Origin: JAWAFC01 sp038890815
GTDB taxonomy: Archaea; Micrarchaeota; Micrarchaeia; Burarchaeales; JACRGF01
DNA: 20,292 bases
Direction: 5' to 3'
Assembly: GCA_038890815.1 (NCBI GenBank)
Contig: JAWAFC010000013.1
Coordinates: forward strand, 1 to 20,292
Shown: positions 8,440 to 14,787 of the stretch, one piece after another
How the letters are laid out: each line of letters begins with the position of its first letter
Position numbering within the stretch: the stretch's first letter is position 1
Made by a program: the position numbers and the translations under genes
Notes under the pieces: generated by a model
The model's input: the letters and a program-made list of their open reading frames with translations, nothing else
What the model was told of the DNA's origin: nothing
Database searches by the model: none

Positions 8440-9239
8440 ATTTCACAAACCTCCTGATACACTGGGGAGGGAGTGAAGCCTTTTTGGCCGCACGCGCTGC
8501 ACTCTCGCCTCCTCCTGAAGCGAAATTCATCGAAGGACATGGTCCTGCCATCAAAAACCAGCATTCTGTCAGTCAGCCGTACGCCCTGGCCGGCCAGATA
8601 CTTTATCGCCTCGGTGGCCTGGATGCCTGCCAGTATGCCGATTATGCTCCCGAGAATGCCCGCCTCACGGCAGGTGGGAATGCTCCCTTTGGGCGGAATT
8701 ACGGGAAAGGCACATCGCAGGCAGGCGCTCTTTCTGGGGATGACTGTAAACACGCGCCCTTCGTACTGCAGGACGGCGGCATGAAACAGTGGAGTGCCGT
8801 TGAACACGGCAGCGTCATTTATCGCATACCGCGCGGCAAAATTATCAGTGCCATCGATGATTGCATCGAAGCCCTTGAGGAGGTCGAACGCATTGGAGTA
8901 GTCGATTAACTTCACAACAGGCTTGACCTCAATGTCTGGATTAAATGCGCGAATGCGCTCTGCGGCCACCAACGCCTTGGGCCTCCCCACATCGGCTGGC
9001 GTGTAGAGAAATTGTCTGTTCAAATTGGTGAGGTCAATGCTGTCGCTGTCGATGATGGTTATGCTTCCTACGCCGCTGGCGGCGAGACTGAGCAGCACAG
9101 GACAGCCGATGCCACCAGCTCCCGTGACGGCCACCCTCGCGGCCTTCAGCCTCCGCTGCTCTCTGGCACCGAAGTCCGGCAGGATGAGCTGGCGCGAGTA
9201 GCGCTTGAGCTCGGTCAGGCTCAGCGACACGGGGCTCAC
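8436..9239 (-). CDS. E1-like adenylyltransferase 1 (MoeB/ThiF/UbaA type)
   Basis: 267 residues from the GTG at 9239, which overlaps the stop of carrier 1 as GTGA; the open frame upstream is just the shadow of that gene. E1-like proteins adenylate the C-terminal Gly-Gly of a ubiquitin-like carrier so that it can receive sulfur. Seen: nucleotide loop GAGGIG (40-45), DLTNLNRQF (69-77), DGTDN (129-133), four zinc Cys (C173, C176, C247, C250) and the crossover-loop Cys190 in PTCREAG, the catalytic cysteine of MoeB/UbaA. All key residues are in place, in contrast to the second copy at 13746-14492. Confidence 0.93.
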   Translation of the reverse strand: MSPVSLSLTELKRYSRQLILPDFGAREQRRLKAARVAVTGAGGIGCPVLLSLAASGVGSITIIDSDSIDLTNLNRQFLYTPADVGRPKALVAAERIRAFNPDIEVKPVVKLIDYSNAFDLLKGFDAIIDGTDNFAARYAINDAAVFNGTPLFHAAVLQYEGRVFTVIPRKSACLRCAFPVIPPKGSIPTCREAGILGSIIGILAGIQATEAIKYLAGQGVRLTDRMLVFDGRTMSFDEFRFRRRRECSACGQKGFTPSPVYQEVCEI

Positions 9240-9508
9240 CCTCCCGACACGGCAGGCGTGATGTATACTGTGTCGCTGTTGCGCACCCGAGTGCGAATGT
9301 CCTGCAGAAAGCGTATGTCCTCCCCGTTGATATACACGCTGACAAAGCCATTTATCTTTCCACCCGAGAGGATGCGCTTCTGAAAACCCTCGCCGTACTT
9401 CTGGGAGAGAAGCGCGAGCAGCCCCCCGATGTCTCCCTCGAAGTCCAGCGTGGCCTCCGCCTCGCCCTTCACCGCGGCGGCGATCGCTGAGGAGAACTTT
9501 ACCTTCAC
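9236..9508 (-). CDS. Ubiquitin-like sulfur carrier 1 (MoaD/ThiS/SAMP type)
   Basis: 90 residues ending AVSGG, the free Gly-Gly tail on which these carriers form a thiocarboxylate. The GTG at 9508 is chosen because the TATA box centred at 9547.5 places transcription start near 9521 and AGGTGG lies about eight bases upstream; the longer frame from 9538 would start before the transcript. Core motifs LLSQKYGE and VYINGEDIRF match carrier 2 at 14497-14787 closely, so the two are paralogues. First gene of unit A, directly followed by its presumed activating enzyme. Could serve cysteine, molybdopterin, tRNA thiolation or protein tagging. Confidence 0.92.
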   Translation of the reverse strand: MKVKFSSAIAAAVKGEAEATLDFEGDIGGLLALLSQKYGEGFQKRILSGGKINGFVSVYINGEDIRFLQDIRTRVRNSDTVYITPAVSGG

Positions 9509-9544
9509 CAAAGGAAACCACCTGAAGCAATTCCTCACTTGCGG

Positions 9545-9582
9545 TATAAATAATTTCCTACAATTTTTATTCCGAAAAGAAT
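9545..9582 (-). promoter_or_regulatory. Promoter A with ATTC-N6-GAAT operator
   Basis: Inverted repeat at 9569-9582, 18 bases, then TATA core TTTATA (minus strand of 9545-9550). Drives the carrier 1 to tRNA-Cys unit; predicted start near 9521 leaves a leader of about 13 bases containing the AGGTGG ribosome site. The operator begins one base past the stop of the upstream gene. Confidence 0.8.
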
Positions 9583-9583
9583 A

Positions 9584-10018
9584 TCACCTCGCCTTCGCGT
9601 TTGCGTAGTCCTTGAGCTCGACAAAGAGCTCTAGCGCCTCGCTGTGCTCGGTCCTCAGCGTGCCGATGAAGTCCCGCAGCACGCGGAGCGCGACCCAGGC
9701 GTCTATTTCGATGAGCCCGTAGATTTTTTCCGAGAGCTCCGTGGGAACACGCCCGTTTTTCTCCTTTTCTCTCCTGAGCGCCTCGAGCGCGCCGCGCAGA
9801 ATCTCCTCCCTCTCGGATAATGCGGCATCGCGGAACACCTCAGTAGCCTTTAGACAGAAGCCGTTTTCTCCAACGCGTCCCACGCAGCTGGAAAGCCTGC
9901 GCTTGGCTTCGTCGCCCAGTCCAAACCAGTTGCGCGGCCGGCAGCAGTGCGGATCACCAGGCCGGTAGAATGCTCCGCCCACAGGTCCGAGTAGATTGTT
10001 TCGTGCGCCGAATGCCAT
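9584..10018 (-). CDS. Unknown 144-residue protein with own operator
   Basis: Starts at ATG 10018 (a GTG at 10021 is possible); the TATA core at 10045-10050 fits a leaderless mRNA. No family recognised. Visible: a Gly/Pro-rich N-terminal third with H24-C25-C26, C45 and C55, which could hold a metal or a disulfide, followed by two amphipathic helical stretches (about 64-85 and 92-143) rich in Glu, Arg and Leu. It is a single-gene unit placed between units A and C and carries the same 38-bp promoter module, so regulation with cysteine and sulfur genes is inferred. There is no JAMM motif or other hydrolase signature. Confidence 0.78.
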   Translation of the reverse strand: MAFGARNNLLGPVGGAFYRPGDPHCCRPRNWFGLGDEAKRRLSSCVGRVGENGFCLKATEVFRDAALSEREEILRGALEALRREKEKNGRVPTELSEKIYGLIEIDAWVALRVLRDFIGTLRTEHSEALELFVELKDYANAKAR

Positions 10019-10044
10019 CACCGGTAAATCTTTTTTTATTCTAA

Positions 10045-10082
10045 TATAAATATTTTTTTGATTAAAATATTCAAAAAAGAAT
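10045..10082 (-). promoter_or_regulatory. Promoter B with ATTC-N6-GAAT operator
   Basis: Inverted repeat at 10069-10082 (extended to ATATTC/GAATAT), 18 bases, then TTTATA (minus strand of 10045-10050). It precedes the unknown 144-residue gene. The spacer is AAAAAA on the plus strand, so its T-run on the minus strand may also end the cysM transcript, whose stop is two bases away. Confidence 0.8.
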
Positions 10083-10084
10083 AT

Positions 10085-11002
10085 TCAGAATAGATCCGGG
10101 ATGCTCAGGTACTTGTCGCCCCTGTCGGGCGAGAGCGCGACTATCGTGCCCCTGCCGAGCGACTTCGCGGCCTCCAGGGCGGCCCACACGACCGCGCCCG
10201 TGCTGATTCCGGCGAAGATTCCTTCGGCGCGCGCGAGCTCTCTCGTCAGCCTGTAGGCGTGCTCGTCCGAAACGCGCACCTTGTCATCCAGCAGGGATGG
10301 GTCGAAGATGGGAGGCACCATGGCGGCGGTGAGGTTGCGCAGGCCGTACAGCCTGTGCTTCTCTGCCGGCTCGACGCCGATGACCCTCACGCGCGGGTTC
10401 TTTTCCTTGAGGAACCTGCCGACACCCATGAGCGTGCCCGTTGTGCCGATGCCTGCGATGAAGACATCGACATCTCCCCTCGCCTGTGCCCAGATTTCTG
10501 GGCCCGTCGTCTCATAGTGCGCGAGCGCGTTGTCCGGATTGCTGTGCTGGCGCGGCACGAAGTATTTTTCCGGGTGGGCTGCGGCCAGCTCGTCCGCCTT
10601 CCTTATCGCTCCGTCTGTTCCCTGCTCTGCGGGCGTGAGGATGATCTCTGCGCCGAGCGCCTTCATTATCTTCCTCCTCTCCACACTCTCCCTCTCGCTC
10701 ATGCACGCGACAAAAGGATAGCCTTTCACCGCGCACACCATGGCGAGGCTGATGCCGGTGTTGCCGCTCGTGGCCTCTAGAACAGTTTTCCCATCTGTCA
10801 GCTCACCTCTTTCCTCCGCCTTCTCAATCATGTAGAGGGCTATGCGGTCCTTGAGGCTTCCCGTGGGATTGTGGCCCTCCAGCTTGAGCAGGATGCGCAC
10901 GCGCGGGCGCGAGGGATTCAGTTTGACGAGCTCAACCAGTGGCGTGTTTCCAATCGCGGATAGGATTCCGGGCCTCTTTTCGATTGCCATACGACCGCTC
11001 AT
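10085..11002 (-). CDS. cysM: Cysteine synthase, CysM-like (O-phosphoserine/thiocarboxylate type?)
   Basis: 305 residues, fold-type II PLP enzyme. Schiff-base Lys51 in NPTGSLKDR; TSGNTG at 79-84; phosphate loop GIGTTGT near 185-191. Residues 219-224 (LYGLRN) followed by VPPIFDPSLL and the stretch EGIFAGISTGAV resemble Mycobacterium tuberculosis CysM, which uses O-phosphoserine and the thiocarboxylate carrier CysO; its substrate-binding Arg is in the same LRN context. That comparison is from memory. The ATG at 11002 lies one base after the ATP-grasp stop; an ATG at 10990 is the alternative. Differs clearly from CysK at 12812-13741, implying a second route to cysteine. Confidence 0.92.
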   Translation of the reverse strand: MSGRMAIEKRPGILSAIGNTPLVELVKLNPSRPRVRILLKLEGHNPTGSLKDRIALYMIEKAEERGELTDGKTVLEATSGNTGISLAMVCAVKGYPFVACMSERESVERRKIMKALGAEIILTPAEQGTDGAIRKADELAAAHPEKYFVPRQHSNPDNALAHYETTGPEIWAQARGDVDVFIAGIGTTGTLMGVGRFLKEKNPRVRVIGVEPAEKHRLYGLRNLTAAMVPPIFDPSLLDDKVRVSDEHAYRLTRELARAEGIFAGISTGAVVWAALEAAKSLGRGTIVALSPDRGDKYLSIPDLF

Positions 11003-11003
11003 T

Positions 11004-12203
11004 TCACCGTGATTTTATTAGGCTTTCCGGCCGAGCGAGCGGAGGCTGCTCTCTCGCCTTGCTTGGGCGCAACAGAGTTACGCCTTTGGCGCGCGCGAAT
11101 GGATCGGGGCTGAGTGGGAGAAGGGCGCGGCTGTGCCCATCCTCCGAGATGCGCTTGCGGTCCGAAAGAGCGTCGCGGGCGGCCAACGCAGAAGCCAGAT
11201 GCTCGTCAAAATCAAACTCTGGTTTGAAACCCTGCGCAAAACGGTACCCCCTGTCGTGGATGGTGTAGAAATTGTCTCCGTTGGTCTCGAGCGCCACCCA
11301 GCCCCCATTCTTTTTAATCAGATCGACGAGGCAGGCGCGCAGGCCCAGCGCAGCGGCAGCCTTGACGGCCAGCTCCACGGCCTCTTTTGGGATCGATTTG
11401 ACATCCACCAGCCTGTGTTCCGCGTTCGCATACGTGATTATGGACTCTTCCGGAGTGCTCGCGGCGCGCGCGAGTTCCACCCCGAAAGCGGCCCTGCCAT
11501 CCACGACATATACCTTGAGCACGCTCTCGTTCCAGCGCCCTTCCGGCTGGATGACCTCCTGCACAACAACCTCGCCATGGATGTGCACACGCCCCTCGTG
11601 GGTGTGCACGGAGTAAAGCCTGGAATGGCGAGTGGTGTAGTGCTTGAACTCACACGGTAGCTCGATGATGCGGCCATTCTGCGGCACGCGGGCGTACACC
11701 ATTCCGTCCTTCCAGACAAGGAAAAGGATGCTGTCGCCACCAGCACCGTGTATGGGCTTGAGGATCGCTACACGATGTTTTTTCACAAACGCAACCAGCT
11801 CGTTGCTGTTTGAGGAGATGAGCGTCTCTGGAATGGCTACCCCGTGCTTTTTGAATGCCTCGCTCGTGGCGCGCTTGTCCGTTTGGGCGATGAGCGCCTT
11901 AAGAGAATTGAAGAGCAGGCCCCGCTCATCCCATTCCTCAAGCTTCGTCCGAACTTTTTTGGGCAGGTCTTCAAAATACTTGGCGCACAGCGGGAACACG
12001 TAGAGCACGGAGAGGTCTGGCGGTGAGGCGAATTCGCCTTTCAGGCTCTCACAGGAAATGCGGATAACCTCCACGCCTTTAGCACGCAGTTTGGCCTCCA
12101 GCTTCTCGAGGATTGTGCCGGACTTGTCGGCTCGGCCGGATATGACGTTTGCGGGGTCATCGAACTCGAGAAGTTCCTGCGCGTGGAGTATGCCAACAGC
12201 CAT
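11004..12203 (-). CDS. ATP-grasp ligase, RimK/GshB-like, substrate unknown
   Basis: 399 residues. ATP-grasp enzymes join a carboxylate to an amine or thiol through an acyl phosphate. Seen: an N-terminal Rossmann-like part to about 120; LKPIHGAGGDS (148-158) for the nucleotide; VVVQEVI near 212; D294 and the metal ligands E306/N308 in ALETNGDN. The C-terminal 50 residues are basic and low in structure. ATG 12203 is 26-27 bases after the TATA centre, so leaderless. It shares a two-gene unit with cysM, which hints at a product containing cysteine or phosphoserine, such as a low-molecular thiol or peptide, but the substrate cannot be read from sequence. Confidence 0.85.
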   Translation of the reverse strand: MAVGILHAQELLEFDDPANVISGRADKSGTILEKLEAKLRAKGVEVIRISCESLKGEFASPPDLSVLYVFPLCAKYFEDLPKKVRTKLEEWDERGLLFNSLKALIAQTDKRATSEAFKKHGVAIPETLISSNSNELVAFVKKHRVAILKPIHGAGGDSILFLVWKDGMVYARVPQNGRIIELPCEFKHYTTRHSRLYSVHTHEGRVHIHGEVVVQEVIQPEGRWNESVLKVYVVDGRAAFGVELARAASTPEESIITYANAEHRLVDVKSIPKEAVELAVKAAAALGLRACLVDLIKKNGGWVALETNGDNFYTIHDRGYRFAQGFKPEFDFDEHLASALAARDALSDRKRISEDGHSRALLPLSPDPFARAKGVTLLRPSKAREQPPLARPESLIKSR

Positions 12204-12226
12204 GCCCGGTATTTCTTGTATTCTTA

Positions 12227-12264
12227 TTTAAATAAATTTTTGATTAAACTATTCCAATCGGAAT
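12227..12264 (-). promoter_or_regulatory. Promoter C with ATTC-N6-GAAT operator
   Basis: Inverted repeat at 12251-12264, 18 bases, then the palindromic TATA core TTTAAA (12227-12232), 26-27 bases before the ATG at 12203. The operator lies three bases past the cysE stop. A second overlapping palindrome, CCAAT-TCCG-ATTGG, covers the same place. Confidence 0.82.
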
Positions 12265-12267
12265 TGG

Positions 12268-12810
12268 CTATATCTGGTAGATGAAGGTGCTCTTGGTCAC
12301 CGCACGTCCCGGCACGCCGACGACTGTGGAGTAGGGCGGGAAGGATTTGTTGACCACACTGCCCGCGCCTATGCGACTGTGATGACCTATGCGGATGGGC
12401 CCCAGCAGTATGGCGCCGGCACCGATCACGCATCCATCCTCGATTGTTGGATGGCGTTTGCCTCTCTGCAGGCCCGTGCCGCCGAGCGTCACGCCCTGGT
12501 AGAGCGTGCAGTCGTTGCCAATCTCTGCCGTCTCACCTATCACCACGCCAGCACCGTGGTCAATAAAAAAACGCCTACCTATGGTCGCGCCGGGATGAAT
12601 CTCGATGCCTGTGAGAAAGCGATTGAGGTGGCTGAGCGCGCGCGGGATGAATGGTATGCGCCACAGCCACAACTGATGGGCAATGCGGTGGAGGATGATC
12701 GCGTGCACGCCGGGATAGAGAAAGATCACCTCGAAAAGGCTGACGGCCGCGGGGTCCCTTTCAAACGGCGTGGTGATGTCCTCAATTAGTATTTTCAGAA
12801 ACTCGAACAT
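12268..12810 (-). CDS. cysE: Serine O-acetyltransferase
   Basis: 180 residues; makes O-acetylserine from serine and acetyl-CoA, the substrate of CysK. The ATG at 12810 follows the cysK stop by one base. N-terminal helical part (1-65), then left-handed beta-helix hexapeptide repeats with IDHGAG (83-88), GVTLGGTG (106-113) and GKRHPTI (117-123), the typical CysE active-site motifs. The short N-terminus matches the compact CysE form. The C-terminal tail ends in Ile, which in bacterial CysE docks into the CysK active site to form the cysteine synthase complex, so such a complex is possible here. Confidence 0.95.
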   Translation of the reverse strand: MFEFLKILIEDITTPFERDPAAVSLFEVIFLYPGVHAIILHRIAHQLWLWRIPFIPRALSHLNRFLTGIEIHPGATIGRRFFIDHGAGVVIGETAEIGNDCTLYQGVTLGGTGLQRGKRHPTIEDGCVIGAGAILLGPIRIGHHSRIGAGSVVNKSFPPYSTVVGVPGRAVTKSTFIYQI

Positions 12811-12811
12811 G

Positions 12812-13741
12812 TCATTCCCTGTATTCAGCAAAAAGGTCTGTGCTTATATACCTCTCGCCCGTATCGGGCAGCATCACCACAATGAGATCCCCCCTTTTGG
12901 CCTTTTTTGCCACCTGGATGGCTGCCCAGGTGTTTGCGCCGGCAGAAATCCCCACCAGCAGGCCTTCCTCCCTGATGAGCCTTCTCGCTGTGGCAAAGGC
13001 ATCCTCATCCGACACCGTGATGACCTCGTCGATGACACTCCTGTCGAGGATTTCTGGCACAAAGCCCGCGCCTATGCCCTGAATGCGGTGAGGCCCGGGC
13101 TGACCGCCCGAAAGCACGGGCGAGGATGCAGGCTCGACAGCATAGATTTTCACGCTCGGCTTTCGTTTCTTCAACACCTGTCCCACGCCTGTTATGGTGC
13201 CCCCCGTGCCCACGCCGGCCACAAAGTGAGTTATCTTTCCCTCAGTATCCCGCCATATCTCCTCAGCGGTCGTCTTCCTGTGGATTTCCACATTTGCCCT
13301 GTTTCTGAATTGGTGTGGGATGAAGACGTGCTTGTCCCGCCTGGCAAGCTCCTCGGCAGCCTCCACGGCGCCGCGCATGCCCTCGCTGGCGGGCGTGAGG
13401 ATGAGCTCGGCGCCGAAAGCGCGCAACAGCGCGCGCCTCTCCAGGCTCATGCTCTCGGGCATGGTGAGCTTGAGGCGGTAGCCCTTGACCGCGCACACCA
13501 TGGCCAGCCCTATGCCGGTGTTGCCGCTTGTTGGCTCGACGATGATCGAACCACGCTTGAGCACGCCCTGCCTTTCGGCAGCCTCTATCATGGCAAGCGC
13601 GATGCGGTCTTTGACCGAATAGGCTGGGTTTCTGGCCTCAAGCTTGCCATACACGGCCGGCTTCAGGCCCTTTGTTACCCTGTTAAGGCGGATAAGTGGC
13701 GTGTTGCCAATCGTTTCGAGCACGTTATCGTATCTCGGCAT
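12812..13741 (-). CDS. cysK: Cysteine synthase A (O-acetylserine sulfhydrylase)
   Basis: 309 residues from the ATG at 13741, four bases after the E1-like 2 stop; the longer frame upstream is a shadow of that gene. PLP lysine K44 in NPAYSVKDR, TSGNTG at 71-76, GTGGTITG phosphate loop and the ISAGAN stretch near the C-terminus are all typical of CysK, which condenses O-acetylserine with sulfide. It sits directly before cysE, giving the full two-step route in one operon. Together with a carrier and E1 upstream, sulfur could also come from a carrier thiocarboxylate. Confidence 0.95.
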   Translation of the reverse strand: MPRYDNVLETIGNTPLIRLNRVTKGLKPAVYGKLEARNPAYSVKDRIALAMIEAAERQGVLKRGSIIVEPTSGNTGIGLAMVCAVKGYRLKLTMPESMSLERRALLRAFGAELILTPASEGMRGAVEAAEELARRDKHVFIPHQFRNRANVEIHRKTTAEEIWRDTEGKITHFVAGVGTGGTITGVGQVLKKRKPSVKIYAVEPASSPVLSGGQPGPHRIQGIGAGFVPEILDRSVIDEVITVSDEDAFATARRLIREEGLLVGISAGANTWAAIQVAKKAKRGDLIVVMLPDTGERYISTDLFAEYRE

Positions 13742-13745
13742 GCTA

Positions 13746-14492
13746 TCACTCGCCTGCCCAGAGCGATGAACACACCGGGCAGTGCGGGTCTCGCTCGATG
13801 GGAATCTCATCGAAGGTCATGTGCTCGCCGTTGTAGACGAGCAGCCTGCCCGTGAGCAGCAGGCCAACCCTTGTGATGTACTTGAGCACCTCTGTGGCCT
13901 GAATGGTCGCCACAAGCGCGGGAATAGTGCCGAGCACGGGAAAGACCTCGCGTGGGGGAGGCTCGGGCACGATGCAGCGCAGGCAGGGCGACTTGCCGGG
14001 AAGTATTGTCGTCACGCGCCCCTCCATGCCCCACACGCTACCGTGGATGAAAGGAATGCGCTTGCGCACGGCGAACTCGTTGAGCAGAAAACGGCTCGGG
14101 TAGTTGTCCAGCCCGTCGACAATCACATCGACATCCCCGAAAATTTTGTCGATGTTTTCTGCGGTCACCTCCTCGCCGACCGTGACCACCTCGATGGATG
14201 GATTGATCTGCCTGAGCTTTTCGGCAGCGCTCTCGGCCTTTTTCTTGCCGATGTCTTTGTCCCAGTGCAGTATCTGCCTGTTGAGGTTTGACAGCTCAAC
14301 CACATCGCGGTCGGCCGCGATTATCTTGCCCACGCCCGCCACTGCCAGATAGGTTGTGAGCGGCGAGCCGAGCCCTCCCGTGCCCACGACACCCACCTTT
14401 GCGGCCTTTATCCGCCTCTGTCCCTCTTCCCCCCAGCCATGGATGCGCATTTGCCTGTCGTACCTTTTGAGGTCATACTCGGTGAGCTCCAA
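13746..14492 (-). CDS. E1-like adenylyltransferase 2, catalytic Cys missing
   Basis: 248 residues. Start TTG 14492, five bases after the stop of carrier 2, with GGTGAG overlapping that stop. Nucleotide loop GTGGLG (37-42), ELSNLNRQI (66-74), DGLDN (126-130) and zinc Cys C170, C173, C238, C241 are present. In the crossover loop, where E1-like 1 has PTCREAG, this copy reads REVFPVLG with no Cys. It can therefore adenylate but probably not form a thioester or persulfide on itself, like E1-like members that only adenylate. Placed between carrier 2 and cysK, it presumably activates carrier 2. Confidence 0.92.
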   Translation of the reverse strand: MELTEYDLKRYDRQMRIHGWGEEGQRRIKAAKVGVVGTGGLGSPLTTYLAVAGVGKIIAADRDVVELSNLNRQILHWDKDIGKKKAESAAEKLRQINPSIEVVTVGEEVTAENIDKIFGDVDVIVDGLDNYPSRFLLNEFAVRKRIPFIHGSVWGMEGRVTTILPGKSPCLRCIVPEPPPREVFPVLGTIPALVATIQATEVLKYITRVGLLLTGRLLVYNGEHMTFDEIPIERDPHCPVCSSLWAGE

Positions 14493-14496
14493 CGTC

Positions 14497-14787
14497 TCAC
14501 CCGCCGCTCACGGCAGGCAGAATGAGCACCTCGTCGCCGGCCTTGAGCTTTGTCTCCACGCCATTTTTGAACCGAATGTCCTCGCCGTTCACATAGATGC
14601 TGATGAACCTGCGCACGCTGCCGGCCTCATCGAAAATGCGCCGGCGAAAGGCCTCGCCGTACTTCTGCGACAGCAGGGCGAGCGCCTCCTTGACGGAGTT
14701 GGCGCTGGGCAGCGTTGTCTCGGCCTCCCCCGTCTGTGGTTTCAGCGCGCTCGAAAACCTCACCCTAATTCCCTTTGCCCTTGCCAT
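14497..14787 (-). CDS. Ubiquitin-like sulfur carrier 2 (MoaD/ThiS/SAMP type)
   Basis: 96 residues ending AVSGG. The ATG at 14787 lies inside the end of the threonine-synthase-like gene (23-base overlap) and is preceded by AAGGTGAGG at a good distance, so start and coupling are clear. Beta-grasp pattern with LLSQKYGEAF, YVNGEDIRF and KAGDEVLILPAV, close to carrier 1. Partner is most likely E1-like 2, five bases downstream. Possible acceptors are the neighbouring PLP enzymes (thiocarboxylate-dependent cysteine or homocysteine formation), a tRNA thiolase or molybdopterin synthase; no MoaE is in the window. Confidence 0.93.
   Translation of the reverse strand: MARAKGIRVRFSSALKPQTGEAETTLPSANSVKEALALLSQKYGEAFRRRIFDEAGSVRRFISIYVNGEDIRFKNGVETKLKAGDEVLILPAVSGG

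Noticed and set aside
9240..9530. Extra 97 residues in front of E1-like 1
   Set aside because: This is the wrong-frame reading of carrier 1; the GTGA junction at 9236-9239 gives the true start.
9584..10018. JAMM-type protease completing a CysO-Mec-like pathway
   Set aside because: The unknown protein has no E-x(n)-HxH-x(10)-D pattern.
10073..10078. T-run on the minus strand as terminator of cysM, and the operators as mere terminator hairpins
   Set aside because: Each operator does lie 1-4 bases after an upstream stop, but a four-pair stem is weak and the constant 18-base distance to the next TATA core fits a regulatory site better. A double role is not excluded.
12770..13855. 361-residue open frame on the plus strand opposite cysE and cysK
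   Set aside because: Antisense shadow of two certain genes in GC-rich DNA; no domain and no ribosome site that would support it.
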